Shown: positions 49,404 through 56,037 of the stretch, one piece after another
Layout: every line of letters begins with the position of its first letter
How positions within the stretch are numbered: position 1 is the stretch's first letter
Assembly: GCA_036023115.1 (NCBI GenBank)
Contig: JAYKKT010000061.1
Coordinates: 13,971,001 to 14,035,000 of the forward strand
From: Brasenia schreberi
Lineage: Eukaryota > Streptophyta > Magnoliopsida > Nymphaeales > Cabombaceae
Reading direction: 5' to 3'
Length of the DNA stretch: 64,000 bases
Translations under genes and position numbers: made by a program
Notes under the pieces: model-generated
The model's database searches: none
The model's input: only the letters and a program-made list of their open reading frames with translations
Told to the model about the DNA's origin: nothing

Positions 49404-51478
49404 AGGGGGAAGGTGCCTTAACAATGGAAAAGAAACTTTAGCGCAGGGGAAGGGGGGCTTAGTTTATGTGAATACTAGGATTCCTTCTTTCTGTGCTTCA
49501 TGTTTCTTTGACGTTTTGAAATGTTGGGACTGCCAATGATCATTTCAAGCGACTAAATCATCCGTACTTGGTTGTGCAATGAAAGTCTGAGAAAGTCTTT
49601 TATCCTTTGGGAAGCCGCAGAGGTTGTAATCCAATTGTCACTATGGTTATCACGGTGGGCCCCATTTTGTTGTCTATTCTATGGTTTTGATAACTGACAA
49701 GATGGTTTTGTTGATTTTTAAACAGGTCAAGGATGCAGAGTCTATCAGCTTAGAAGATGGTCTGAAACTTCTTCAATACCCTAAGACATTGGTATATGCA
49801 TCCTAGGCTATTGTCGTTTAATTTTAATAACTTGTTTCTCTTATCTACCTTGAAGAGTAACAGGAAAAGCAAGGGAAACGAAGCCAAATCATTGATTTTT
49901 AAGATTTTGTTATTCACAATTTGTAATTGTTTCTGGGGGATCCTGCTGATCGACTTGGTTTTAATGATTGTGGTTTAATTGTTGTAGGGATGTCACCCGG
50001 ATGATAACAAGCCAATCATACTTAAAATCTCTAAATATGGATTTTCTGTGAAGCATAGTCGCACCTGCGCTCCAATTCCCAGGGTATTTTTTTGTCTTTG
50101 TCACCTTATCTATATGGATGTTTATGAAATGTAAAATTGTGATAGACTCTTTATGATATCTTTTCTCATGAAAAGCTTATTTACATTATTAGGGTTGGTT
50201 TGAAGATCTTACTGATAAGAGTATGTATCGCATATCACTGTTGTCTTCCCTATGTGTATTGCCCTTGTATTCACGTTGAAGATCCTTCACAGAGAAGCCA
50301 TTTTGAATGCATAAAGAGTGACATTTTATGACGATGTCAAGACTCCCTAAAAGAATATGCTAGGGTTGTGCGAAATTTGTTCTTTATATATATGAATGGA
50401 TTTTGCTCCATAGCTTTTTCAACATGTAGTCCTTTAGTTTGCTTCTCTGAACTGAGGGGTGTATCCTTCAATTGCTATTTCAGTGACCTATGCTTGTGAT
50501 GTTCATGTTATGCACTTCACGCCTTTTATTACTGTGCTTAATCATCATCCAGCTTTCTGATAGCATCCTTGCTATGTCCTATGACATCATGAAGGCTGAG
50601 CTTTGTTCTATTTCGATTTCAATATCTCTCTGTCATAAGTGGGAAATGGAGTCACTATGTAGCTCTTCATAATTCATATGCTATCCAATGTCTATGCAGT
50701 TTCATATTTTCCACCCAGAGCTAAATGTAACCAATCCTACCTCTTGTCTCTACTATATTAGATGCTGTTAAATTTACTGAACCTGTCTACTTTTGTTCTT
50801 TGATCTGTATGGTGGTTCAGTCTATCCAACTTTTTTTTGTGTTTCACGTTACATTTCTTGACTGCATTCAGTTGTAAGAAGTGGACAAGATGATGAAATC
50901 CCTTTATCTTGCTCTAGGTGCATTAAGTACATTACTCCTGTTTCCTTTACAGTATGTCGTGAAAATGTTACCTTGTGCAGTGATGTGCATGTAACATATT
51001 CTAGAGTTGATAAAATGTGACAATAGGTGGAGCTGCATTTATAGAAGTTTATTCTCTCCTGCATATCATTAGCTAATGTGACTGTCCTTTGCTTTCCTCC
51101 TTATCTGTTCCGAGTGTAGGTCGAGCATATTATGGGAGGACATGATCTTGGTTTCAAATATATACAAATCCAATGAACGTGGTCTTTTTTGTACTTCTAA
51201 ATTTTAAAAGCTAGATAAGGTTACTACTACTGAGTCAAAGAAACCGTTTCTTCCAACTTCTTGTTTGTTTTTGCATCGTTGTGCTTGTAGCCATGTTTTG
51301 TACTGACCCCTCAGCAGATAATGTGACTTGTTTTTCTGCACTTGCACCAAATCTTGAACAGAATGTAATTCCAGAGGATGTCGATGTTAAATTGGCAATG
51401 AAGTATTTGACTGGAAGATCTGCTAAACATATTGGTCGACCCAAAGCGAAAGAAAAAATCGCGAGTGAAGCTTCATGA
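1158..51478 (+). CDS. TOP1: Bacterial-type (type IA) DNA topoisomerase I, C-terminal part, nine exons
   Basis: Relaxes negatively supercoiled DNA by single-strand passage; plant TopA-like enzymes are thought to act in organelles and/or nucleus. Exons: 1158-1229, 10264-10371, 10570-10640, 33196-33279, 39528-39648, 39766-39855, 49726-49791, 49988-50083, 51362-51478. They sum to 825 nt (274 residues plus stop), all borders are GT/AG and all phases agree. Visible order: end of the core (residues 1-80, with [13 protein letters not shown] and VEQMLEETF), four-Cys zinc finger (TCPSC ... GCDQHPRCS, about 81-112), acidic linker, then two Toprim-C repeats (GFHP ... [17 protein letters not shown] and GCHPDDNKP ... 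GFSVKH), and a basic tail with GRPKAKEK. The Toprim domain and active-site Tyr must lie upstream of the window. There is no frameshift or stop, so the gene looks functional despite TE-filled introns. The family is recognised from its motifs; the symbol is by analogy with Arabidopsis. Confidence 0.9.
1230..2465 (+). other. TOP1 intron, unique part
   Basis: T-rich intron sequence without recognisable genes. A short GT microsatellite lies near 1407-1420. It ends at the target duplication of the LINE at 2477. Confidence 0.5.
2477..4222 (-). mobile_element. 5'-truncated RTE-clade LINE with 11-bp target duplication
   Basis: On the minus strand: reverse-transcriptase pieces with [17 protein letters not shown] (3751-3939), [16 protein letters not shown] and [12 protein letters not shown] (3389-3667) and [12 protein letters not shown] (3049-3336), then the C-terminal block [15 protein letters not shown] (2533-2838). 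The 3' end is an A/C repeat, caacaacaacaac on the + strand. Flanked by ttccatttatt at 2466-2476 and 4223-4233. ORFs are broken by frameshifts. The endonuclease is absent, as expected for 5' truncation. Confidence 0.9.
4234..4950 (+). other. TOP1 intron, unclassified
   Basis: AT-rich sequence between two LINE copies with A-rich runs near 4685-4720. No gene or repeat recognised. Confidence 0.4.
4951..5221 (+). mobile_element. RTE-clade LINE 3' fragment
   Basis: Codes [18 protein letters not shown] and [18 protein letters not shown], the C-terminal block of the LINE at 2477, followed by the same 3' end (gtctagtatgagaaaaggct, then ttgttgttg). Opposite orientation to that copy. The start is where similarity begins. 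Confidence 0.85.
5388..7882. mobile_element. TIR DNA transposon (hAT- or MULE-like), non-autonomous, 8-bp target duplication
   Basis: Terminal inverted repeats: left end ctatgttatcaataacg, right end cgctattgataacatag. Perfect 8-bp target duplication ctttatag at 5380-5387 and 7883-7890. Subterminal regions are rich in tagcgg/ccgcta motifs. No transposase seen. A GC-rich patch near 6500-6880 stands out from the AT-rich rest and could be captured DNA; I do not recognise it. A 0.8-kb TIR element sits inside. A diverged relative lies at 48115-48458. Confidence 0.8.
7010..7828. mobile_element. Nested small TIR element (hAT-like MITE)
   Basis: Starts cagtgtt and ends aacactg. Its ends carry inverted runs of cgtatcgtatcg-type motifs. 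Flanks gctatagt (7002-7009) and gctatagc (7829-7836) are an 8-bp duplication with one mismatch. AT-rich interior with a (TA)n tract near 7559-7579. No coding capacity. Confidence 0.7.
7891..10263 (+). other. TOP1 intron, unclassified
   Basis: Intron sequence without recognised elements. It contains a minus-strand reading frame of 128 codons (9224-9610) with no family that I know and a plus-strand frame at 9864-10061, also unrecognised. Both are probably chance frames. Confidence 0.4.
10264..10371 (+). CDS. TOP1: TOP1 exon b
   Basis: Thirty-six codons in phase 0, from [15 protein letters not shown] to NKVEVRK. The acceptor is ctcaccag, the donor gtacct. It continues METE of the previous exon across a 9-kb intron and contains the family motif YWTRFSSYC. 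Confidence 0.9.
10570..10640 (+). CDS. TOP1: TOP1 exon c (end of core, start of zinc finger)
   Basis: Encodes [17 protein letters not shown] and then KNKTCP. The last codon is split (ag/t) and completes Ser of the CPSC zinc knuckle in the next exon. The donor is gtaatt. Confidence 0.92.
10680..11071 (-). repeat. Copia 3' LTR
   Basis: 392 bp, left LTR of the minus-strand Copia. Contains a GC-rich stretch (10880-11010) with ggcc-rich inverted motifs that is shorter in the partner LTR. Confidence 0.8.
13839..13886 (-). mobile_element. 48-bp RTE LINE 3'-end insertion with 16-bp target duplication
   Basis: Consists only of the (caa)n tail and the terminal bases aagccttttcccatactaga of the LINE family. 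Flanked by aaagactttctaacaa at 13823-13838 and 13887-13902. Inserted inside the Copia element. Confidence 0.85.
14971..14982 (-). other. Primer-binding site (initiator-Met tRNA type)
   Basis: Reads cggtatcagagt on the minus strand, one base off the usual tggtatcagag, directly beside the LTR. Confidence 0.65.
14983..15280 (-). repeat. Copia 5' LTR
   Basis: 298 bp. Shares ctttagaaaag, tatgcaacaaaggca and gccacaaaag with the left LTR. Next to a tRNA-Met-type primer site. Confidence 0.8.
15281..16842 (-). mobile_element. RTE LINE fragment (reverse transcriptase to endonuclease end)
   Basis: Aligns by eye with the LINE at 2477 from its position near 3437, and further on with the LINE at 30096. 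Reverse-transcriptase remnants cover 15300-15820. The 3' end is missing: it begins exactly at the Copia LTR end, and at 16843 it is cut by the Gypsy LTR inserted in the word gcgtaa. Confidence 0.8.
16843..17336 (-). repeat. Gypsy 3' LTR
   Basis: About 490 bp, similar to 22534-23010. The end is approximate because similarity fades after the attcagaa motif near 17311. Confidence 0.65.
17741..17934 (-). repeat. 97-bp direct duplication inside the Gypsy
   Basis: Two copies starting tttgcctccccatatatatg at 17741 and 17838, with about ten differences. They lie where integrase would be expected. Confidence 0.8.
22534..23052 (-). repeat. Gypsy 5' LTR
   Basis: About 519 bp. The sequence inward of it on the minus strand reads aatggcacacctggtggcac, the likely primer-binding area. 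The outer end is set at tctctaca and is approximate. Confidence 0.65.
23053..24830 (+). other. Unclassified intron segment between Gypsy and Copia
   Basis: No recognised coding sequence. 24330-24560 repeats loose versions of cttggcttgatgcgacc and ttggtttgaccc. Confidence 0.4.
24831..25130 (+). repeat. Copia 5' LTR
   Basis: Starts tgttaattatgtttgttaat; the same start (one mismatch) recurs at 30067. The inner border is set by the primer site at about 25131. Confidence 0.75.
28155..29069 (+). pseudogene. Copia polyprotein segment: integrase C-end to reverse transcriptase
   Basis: Longest open frame in the window, 304 codons. Contains [11 protein letters not shown], the RT start [39 protein letters not shown] and [14 protein letters not shown]. 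The frame then shifts and continues at 29048 with YVDDIIVTG. Part of the element at 24831. Confidence 0.92.
30096..32201 (-). mobile_element. RTE LINE, 5' end and part of RT, 3' end missing
   Basis: Minus-strand RT remnants (30092-30388, with [17 protein letters not shown]) and apurinic-type endonuclease (31515-31880, [15 protein letters not shown] and [13 protein letters not shown]). The 5' UTR with a CAA repeat ends near 32201. The 3' terminus is missing: sequence starts at a point matching about 2862 of the first copy. An internal duplication of about 295 bp lies in the endonuclease. Confidence 0.85.
31400..31985 (-). repeat. Tandem duplication of about 295 bp in the LINE endonuclease
   Basis: Two units share gataataccaactcc, cctaagtaccataatttaaa, caacccactttgtct and attatctaggact, about 295 bp apart. 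A 121-codon frame crosses the junction. Confidence 0.8.
32202..33195 (+). other. TOP1 intron, unclassified
   Basis: No recognised gene. The last 250 bases are typical T-rich intron DNA leading to the acceptor tgatgcag. Confidence 0.45.
33196..33279 (+). CDS. TOP1: TOP1 exon d (zinc finger)
   Basis: Completes CPSC and continues [17 protein letters not shown], then IGCDQHPRC, giving the four zinc-binding cysteines. The acceptor is tgatgcag, the donor gtaagt. It lies 22.6 kb from exon c, with a cluster of retrotransposons between them. Confidence 0.92.
33280..34318 (+). other. TOP1 intron, unique part
   Basis: T-rich, no features seen apart from a GT-rich run near 33378-33405. Confidence 0.45.
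34319..34709 (+). repeat. Copia 5' LTR
   Basis: 391 bp, TGTTAGAAGG to AGATTACA, followed directly by the primer site. Confidence 0.8.
34707..35107 (+). repeat. 201-bp tandem duplication including the primer-binding site
   Basis: Units 34707-34907 and 34908-35107, about 96% alike by eye. Each begins acatggtattagggaaag, so the primer site is present twice. Confidence 0.9.
35312..35361 (-). mobile_element. 50-bp RTE LINE 3'-end insertion with 18-bp target duplication
   Basis: Only the tail and last bases (aagccttttcccatactaga) of the LINE. Flanked by perfect aatacaaattataatata at 35294-35311 and 35362-35379. Inserted in the Copia element. Confidence 0.9.
38362..39527 (+). other. TOP1 intron with an unexplained 111-codon frame
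   Basis: 38603-38938 is open ([15 protein letters not shown] to [12 protein letters not shown]) but matches no family I know and is not needed by TOP1, whose phase is closed without it. Probably chance or old captured DNA. Confidence 0.4.
39528..39648 (+). CDS. TOP1: TOP1 exon e (acidic linker, start of Toprim-C repeat 1)
   Basis: Reads [10 protein letters not shown], then an Asp run coded by a GAT microsatellite (DGDDDDDDE), then [12 protein letters not shown]. Acceptor ctctacag, donor gttctt. Phase agrees on both sides (tc/g codon at the start). Confidence 0.9.
39766..39855 (+). CDS. TOP1: TOP1 exon f (Toprim-C repeat 1)
   Basis: Thirty codons: [20 protein letters not shown], then [10 protein letters not shown]. 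This is the most conserved Toprim-C repeat motif of the family. Acceptor ttctgcag, donor gtgtgg. Confidence 0.93.
39910..41360 (-). mobile_element. Copia retrotransposon, 3' half (interrupted element)
   Basis: 3' LTR about 39910-40162 (minus strand starts tgttgacagatgtgg), polypurine tract at 40163-40180, RNase H end (40157-40432; [22 protein letters not shown]) and RT (40833-41045; DIIVKGDD; up to YGIDYNDIF near 41330). The RT stops near 41360 where foreign DNA begins. The upstream part continues at 48459. Confidence 0.8.
41361..42937 (+). other. Left part of the foreign segment inside the Copia
   Basis: AT-rich, no coding match. The bases ttccagtagtg at 42901-42911 look like a CACTA terminus read from the minus strand, but no partner end was found. 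Confidence 0.4.
42938..44534 (-). pseudogene. Captured alpha/beta-hydrolase gene fragment, five exons
   Basis: Exons in transcript order: 44534-44454, 44092-43994, 43904-43731, 43271-43132, 43048-42938. They read [20 protein letters not shown]..., [20 protein letters not shown]..., [17 protein letters not shown]...[30 protein letters not shown]..., [20 protein letters not shown]...EIKK and stop. This matches the C-terminal half of a plant alpha/beta-hydrolase superfamily protein; the usual catalytic Asp and His are in the HxxDxFV and GDHNSSRP parts. All borders are GT/AG and phases agree, but exon 4 has a 2-bp insertion near 43201 (gctctcct for gctcct) that breaks the frame. Introns are retained, so the copy came by DNA. 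The N-terminal half, with the nucleophile Ser, is missing. Confidence 0.85.
44144..44278 (-). mobile_element. Short non-LTR/SINE-like insertion in a hydrolase intron
   Basis: Reads caacaacaactacaaccaag then cccactaagtggggtcgg, the plant RTE-type 3' end, followed by about 90 bases of related sequence. End approximate. Confidence 0.6.
44590..46737 (-). mobile_element. Copia fragment: 3' LTR, RNase H, RT and integrase end
   Basis: 3' LTR about 44590-44929 (minus strand begins tgttaagagtatgtt), polypurine tract tgagggggaaa beside it. RNase H (44934-45161; [17 protein letters not shown]), RT (45774-45989; [13 protein letters not shown]) and integrase end to RT start (46234-46737; [40 protein letters not shown]). 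Stops and frameshifts throughout. Joined at 46737 to another Copia. Confidence 0.85.
46738..48114 (-). mobile_element. Second Copia fragment: 5' LTR, primer site and Gag
   Basis: 5' LTR 47767-48114 (minus strand tgttggaaactgaac to tgtttcaaca). Primer site tggtatcagagc at 47755-47766. Gag reads [20 protein letters not shown] on the minus strand near 46800-46880. Its LTR is unlike that of the adjoining fragment, so two elements were fused. Confidence 0.8.
48115..48458. mobile_element. Terminal part of a TIR transposon related to 5388-7882
   Basis: Shares agcgg/ccgctata-rich subterminal sequence and the end gcgtgctattagttacttag with the element at 5388 (gcgctattgataacatag). It ends exactly where the Copia RT frame resumes (QWVYTV), marking the right border of the foreign insert. 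The left end was not found. Confidence 0.6.
48459..49011 (-). mobile_element. Copia, 5' part of the interrupted element
   Basis: Minus strand: 5' LTR about 48880-49011 (tgttgagagatgtgatgc), then [11 protein letters not shown] near 48710 and the RT start up to QWVYTV at 48459. Gag, protease and integrase are deleted. LTR matches the one at 40162 with an internal deletion. Confidence 0.72.
49012..49725 (+). other. TOP1 intron, unique part with CT microsatellite
   Basis: T-rich. (CT)n tract at 49372-49402. Leads to the acceptor aaacag. Confidence 0.5.
49726..49791 (+). CDS. TOP1: TOP1 exon g
   Basis: Twenty-two codons: [20 protein letters not shown] then TL, linking the two Toprim-C repeats. 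Acceptor aaacag, donor gtatat. The preceding intron is 9.9 kb and holds the captured hydrolase fragment. Confidence 0.92.
49988..50083 (+). CDS. TOP1: TOP1 exon h (Toprim-C repeat 2)
   Basis: Thirty-two codons: [20 protein letters not shown] then [12 protein letters not shown]. Acceptor ttgtag, donor gtattt. Confidence 0.91.
50084..51361 (+). other. Last TOP1 intron
   Basis: T-rich, no transposon recognised; the only long intron here that seems free of insertions. Confidence 0.5.
51362..51478 (+). CDS. TOP1: TOP1 last exon and stop codon
   Basis: Encodes [32 protein letters not shown] and a short tail, then TGA. The acceptor is cttgaacag with a weak pyrimidine tract. The usual place of this segment after RTxAPIP in the family supports the join. 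Confidence 0.85.
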   Translation, partial: NVIPEDVDVKLAMKYLTGRSAKHIGRPKAKEKIASEAS

Positions 51479-52196
51479 AGCACCGTGGAATTTACTTGGG
51501 GAATTGAGCAAATATTTTTTTCTTATGTATTACCATGTATAATGCCATTTCTCTGGCAGAATGACACTTTTGGATGAGCTATTTATTTATGATCGTGTAA
51601 ATAATTACAAAATTTTGTAATTCAATTATCAGATTTTATAGTTCTTCGCTAAGATGATGTTGATGAGCATGTCTTTTCTCTGAATAGCAAATGAAAGGTC
51701 ATATAAGTCTCTTTCTGGTTGTAATCCGCACGTTGAAAATTATCTGACACCATTTTATGGAAGTGGTTGAGAAACTCTACCATTCAAAGCGTTCTTATTT
51801 TCTTTTTGGGATTACATAGCACCATGACATTTGAAGGCTACAAGGTGATTATTTCCCGCAGTCAAAGTGCACGGGGCCCAATGAGACATGGGGCTTTAAT
51901 TATTTCCGTAAGGAACGGAAGAAAATTAAAAACCAGAACTTGGAGTTTCAAGTACTGATAGAAGGCTACGCGTATTGTAGAATGCAGAATGTTGGGACTA
52001 TCAATACCAACAAGTTTTCTAAATGGGTTCCTGATGAATTTCATATGGTCTGTGTTTTAACCGTTTATGTACGATATGGAGGCGGTCAAAAGGAAAAAAA
52101 ATCCTTTCCTCACGCTATGTTTTTGGCTGATCTGATTCAGCTTGTTGGATCTTTGGTATGGACAATTCGGTTCAAATATAATGAAAACTTATCGGA
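51479..52196 (+). other. TOP1 3' UTR and downstream DNA
   Basis: The 3' UTR starts here. AT-rich; no clear poly(A) signal chosen. No further gene recognised. Confidence 0.45.
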
Positions 52197-52470
52197 CTAA
52201 AAAATTAAACAGATGTCAACCTCTATAGCAAATCTTCCTTTTTTTCCCGATGAGACCAACATTACAAATACTTGAACAGATTCAGCACAAACAAGGTTCA
52301 GGATACAAGAATGATGTTGGGCCAAAGTACCTGACCCTTGTTCTCTATCCAGTTTTGCAAGTGATTCCGCAGCACGATTGCCATTCCTTGAGACCACTTC
52401 AGCAGGATACTGTCATACCCCACCTCAACCCGATGGAGCTTTTTTAGAGTTACGCCGTTATAAGATCATC
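52197..52470 (-). pseudogene. RNase H-like remnant
   Basis: Minus-strand frame VSRNGNRAAESLAKLDREQG resembles the last motif (VxREaNxaADaLAK) of plant RNase H-like domains in LINEs and related genes. Very short; the rest is broken. Confidence 0.4.
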
Positions 52471-52619
52471 TGCACAGAGAAGAGCTGTCTCCTTTCAAGC
52501 AGGTTTTCAACCCCATTCGATGGCTTCTCTGGCTGTGAAGAGTTCACCCTCTTTCGGATGGCAGATCATCTGCACCTGGGTAGCTTTTCTATCTAAAAAA
52601 TTGCTATCCCAATCCTTCA

Positions 52620-53459
52620 CGGTGACACCAGTCATGTAATTTAGAGAGATGCAAAAGCACAAGTTGGTGCAACCCTAGGTTAGGTTTTGGCTAATTACAA
52701 GTTTAAACCCACTTAATTAGGCTAACCCACATGACTAACCCCAAACTTGACACACAAGTCAAGCTTAATTACAACACACACTTGATCTTATCCACCTCCA
52801 CTCTCTCTCATGCCCATAATCCCACGTGAAATTCAAGTGGGCCCCACCTCCATTTATGAGAAGGTGATGTGGGCCATGGATATGGATATTGGATTGGATT
52901 TTTGAATCCAAATCCAAATCCAATTCCATACATGGGTTTGGATTGGGATCTGGATATATGTGGTCCAGATCCGATCCAAACTGAACTCTGACTCCTTCGA
53001 GCTGTGTTCGAAACGGACGGTTTGTGCGGGGCCTGACAGCATCAGTGCTCCGTTTGCGTTGGGTCTTCGCCAACATGATCGTCCGCCTCTGTTTTCGCCT
53101 TTCGGAGATGACTTCAAACAATGTTTTGATGATAACAGGGTCTTGGACGTTCGAGATCCTGGGGGTGTGGATTTGATACAAGAGTTACTGTGTCGGGCTC
53201 GACATGTGCTCCGGTTCCGGGCTCTCCTTAGCTCTCCTGGTCCTGTCTGGATTAGACCAAGCTGCTTTAGGGTTTCAAAAACATGATTAAAAAGGTTTTT
53301 AAAAGTCATATCATGTATTTTTGAAATATAAAAGTTTGAAACATATATACAGGGTTGTCTGGAAGGCTCCTGGTTTTCCAGACTCAAAATAGCCCTTTGT
53401 GGCTGCTTTTACAAAACCAGATGGGTTTGAGAAATTCGTGGGATTTCGGGGTGTTTACA
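52620..53459 (-). repeat. Long-LTR family, U3 part
   Basis: Starts (minus) tgtaaacaccccgaaatccc at 53459. Aligns by eye with 57890-58640 on the + strand, including cgaagacccaacgcaa, gtcaggcccc, the ggatttggat stretch and catcaccttctcataaatgg. It stops before the TATA box and abuts the next copy. Confidence 0.75.
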
Positions 53460-53526
53460 AAGCTCAATGTGTGTGAGTGTAGAATTTAAAGACAACGCAC
53501 ACAACTTAAATAAAAACCCACGCAGC

Positions 53527-53563
<37 letters not shown>

Positions 53564-53931
53564 CTATATCTTAGGGGTTGTCAAGGCCCGTGTGTGTGCA
53601 AGAGGTGTGCAACTAAGAGGGGAAAGGCTCAAGTGCACGTGTGTGTTGGTGTGCCAAACCAAGTTATTACAATCGGGGGGAGACAGAGCTCCTTTACTAC
53701 AACCCCGTATCAAAATTTAATAAAACACCAAATGTAAGGACTTACAACTCACCTAGCCCGCTATGTGCGGTGTGTCTAGGACGCGTAGGCCTTGCTTGTG
53801 GAGCTCGGATCGCATGGAAGTGGAATCGGCTAGCTTGGAGGTGTTTGAGAACCTTTGAGGACTTGGGAGAGGTGTTTGAGTGGGCTCGTGTGGGCTTTGT
53901 ATGGGCTTGATATGGGCCTGGTTTTAGGCTG

Positions 53932-54812
53932 ACTCGAGCCAAGATGGCTCGAGTTGGGTTCTAGGGGAGCTTGGGGCAACTCGGGTTGTATTGGTGCAGC
54001 CCGTACTTTAGCCTTGCAAGGGGGTGTCTTAGGATGACTCGAGCCAAGGTGGCTCGAGTTATGTTTTAGGGGAAACCCTAACTAGGTTAGGTTCAGTCGG
54101 TCAAGGCCAAGGCAGGCCGGCCAGGGCTGAGCTAGGGCTCGGCCTGGCTAGGGTGCTGGTCGGATTTTGGTTGAGGTAGGTCTAGGGGGAAGCCAGGTTA
54201 AGTCGGCCAGGTATAGTGTCTTGGGCGCGGGCTGGCTAAAGGGGAGTCACGGCCAGGTGTGAGTGGCCCAAGGAAACGGCCTGGCTTGTGGCAGGCCGGG
54301 GCTTTATGGGTGTGGATAATACACGGCCTGCACCAGCAGGCCGTGGGCTTGGGGTTGAAGATGATACACAGCCTGCTCTAGCAGGCCGTGGGGGGTTTGG
54401 GAATAGGTGGCCTGCCGAGTGGCAGGCAGTGGGGCTTTGGCTGAATGACCTGCCGAATGGCAGGTCCTGTTAGGATGAATGGCCTGCCTTAAGGCAGGCC
54501 TGGTATGGTCCTTACAAGGGGTAGCACACGACCTGATTTGGCCGTGTGTTTAGGCTTAGGTGGCCTACCTCAAAGCAGGCCAGGTTTTGGCAAAGAACCA
54601 AGGAAGCCCGACCACCTTTGGCCAGGCTGTTTTGGGTAGGTAGGTAGGGACAAACCCAGCCAAGGCTGGGCGGGTTTTGAGGTTTAGGGCAGGCCAGACC
54701 TTAGGTAAAAGGGGATGGGACACGGGCCGTGGGTTTTAGGGAAGGCTCGAGCCAAGGTGGCTCGAGCTAGGGGGGTTTTCAAATGGGAAGTTCGGCCAAA
54801 GCTGGCCGAACT
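53932..54812. repeat. Array of short hairpins with covarying stems
   Basis: Perfect inverted repeats (arm/loop/arm): 53932-53954 and 54037-54059 (actcgagcc), 54277-54298 (cggcctg), 54322-54345 (cacggcctgc), 54371-54386 (gcctgc), 54410-54427 (gcctgcc), 54447-54466 (gacctgcc), 54481-54500 (ggcctgcc), 54655-54670 (cccagcc), 54745-54767 (gctcgagcc), 54789-54812 (agttcggcc). Loops are 2-8 nt. Arms differ from one hairpin to another yet stay complementary. Confidence 0.85.
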
Positions 54813-55356
54813 TGGTTGGGTTCAAGGGAGAGTTCGGTGGATGGCTGGGGCGGTGAAGTGGGTGAGGGGCAGGTGGTGGTAGGCTAGGCGGTGCAGGTGA
54901 AGGTGGGGTTTGGTTGAGGCGGTGATAGGTGGGTTCGGCTAGGTTGCAGCCGGTGGTGGGGGCGGCGACTATGGGAGGTTGGTTGGTGGCGAGGTGGGGT
55001 TCATGGAGTTTGGCCAGCACTTGGCTGGACTTACTTGTGGTGGTTTAGGGTTAGTTAGGTGTAGGTGGGTTCATATGGGTTAGGTTTAGAAGGGTAGAGA
55101 GAAGGGCTAGGTTAAGTTGAGGCTTACCTTAGGTGCAGCCCACTAGGTGCAGCCACCTCCAATCGGTCCAGCCCACTTCCACGCCCGCGGTCCACCTCTT
55201 GGTGTAGCTAAGCTCAAGTTGGTGTAGCCCCTTGATCTAGCCTTGGCCAACATGGCTCAAGCCCACTTCACTCATGAGCCCACATGGCTAGGTTTATCAC
55301 TCCCTCTCTCTCCTCCCAAGCATTTGCATGGACCCTTTACATGGACCCCCTCACCT

Positions 55357-55366
55357 CTATTTATAG
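55357..55366 (-). promoter_or_regulatory. TATA box of the long-LTR copy
   Basis: ctataaatag on the minus strand, about 670 bases inside the LTR start, ahead of a CT-rich leader. Confidence 0.55.
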
Positions 55367-55423
55367 ACATTTGAGGTGGGTCTTGGATTTGGGTTTGGGT
55401 TTGGGATTTGGATTTAGACCCAA

Positions 55424-55635
55424 ATCCAAACACTATTTGGATATGGATATTGGATCTCGGATATTTTGAGATCCGTATCTGATCCAAACCTAATATTTTT
55501 ATGGATACGGATTTGGATATTTTGGTCCAGATCTGATCCAATCCAAACACTATTTGGATCCAATCCAAATCCAAACACTATTTGGATCGACCCAAACACT
55601 ATTTGGATTGGCCCAAATCCAAACACTATTCATTA
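55424..55635. repeat. Repeated palindromes in the U3 region
   Basis: atccaaa-cacta-tttggat hairpins at 55424-55442, 55541-55559 and 55569-55587, a shorter one at 55592-55606 and a broken one at 55618. They lie just upstream of the TATA box in transcript sense. Confidence 0.8.
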
Positions 55636-56037
55636 CATGGATTTGGATCTGAATATTTATGGTCCAGATCCAAATCAAAATTTCTTCGAACAGTCCTTCT
55701 TGGCTTCTCGAGGCGAACGATCTGTGTGGGCACTGGCTTCATCAGCGCTCCGTCTGGTGCGGGGTTTTTCCCAACTTTGTCGTCCGGACTTCGTCTCACC
55801 GTTCTGGACTCTATTTTTCTTGATTTTGAGCTTTTCTTCAAACGGGCTCTGCTTTCTCTTATTTTTTATCAGGGAGTGGCTTTTGAAGCTCTAGGCTTGA
55901 ATCCTCTTCTGGCCTAGGGTCTCTTTTTGCCTTTTGTACCTGTTTTCACATTTTAAAACAGGTTGTCGTTTTGGCTTAAACGAGCTTTTTGGTGTTTTTG
56001 AGAGTTTTTGAAATATAGAAGATTTGGGGTGTTTACA

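Larger units (their letters stand above)
53460..56037 (-). repeat. Long-LTR copy with hairpin arrays, truncated
   Basis: Minus strand starts tgtaaacaccccaaatc at 56037. TATA box ctataaatag (55357-55366), then a proline-rich leader (about 55240-54736), hairpin-rich GC section (54812-53932), splice-donor-like ttgtaagt near 53740 and the cacacacattgagct unit at 53460, where it ends against the LTR start of the neighbour. A (TA)n tract lies at 53529-53562. Confidence 0.7.

Noticed and set aside
52765..53387. Overlapping open frames of 138 and 177 codons on the minus strand
   Set aside because: They lie in the repeated U3 of the long-LTR family and are not kept open in the copy at 57890-58640.
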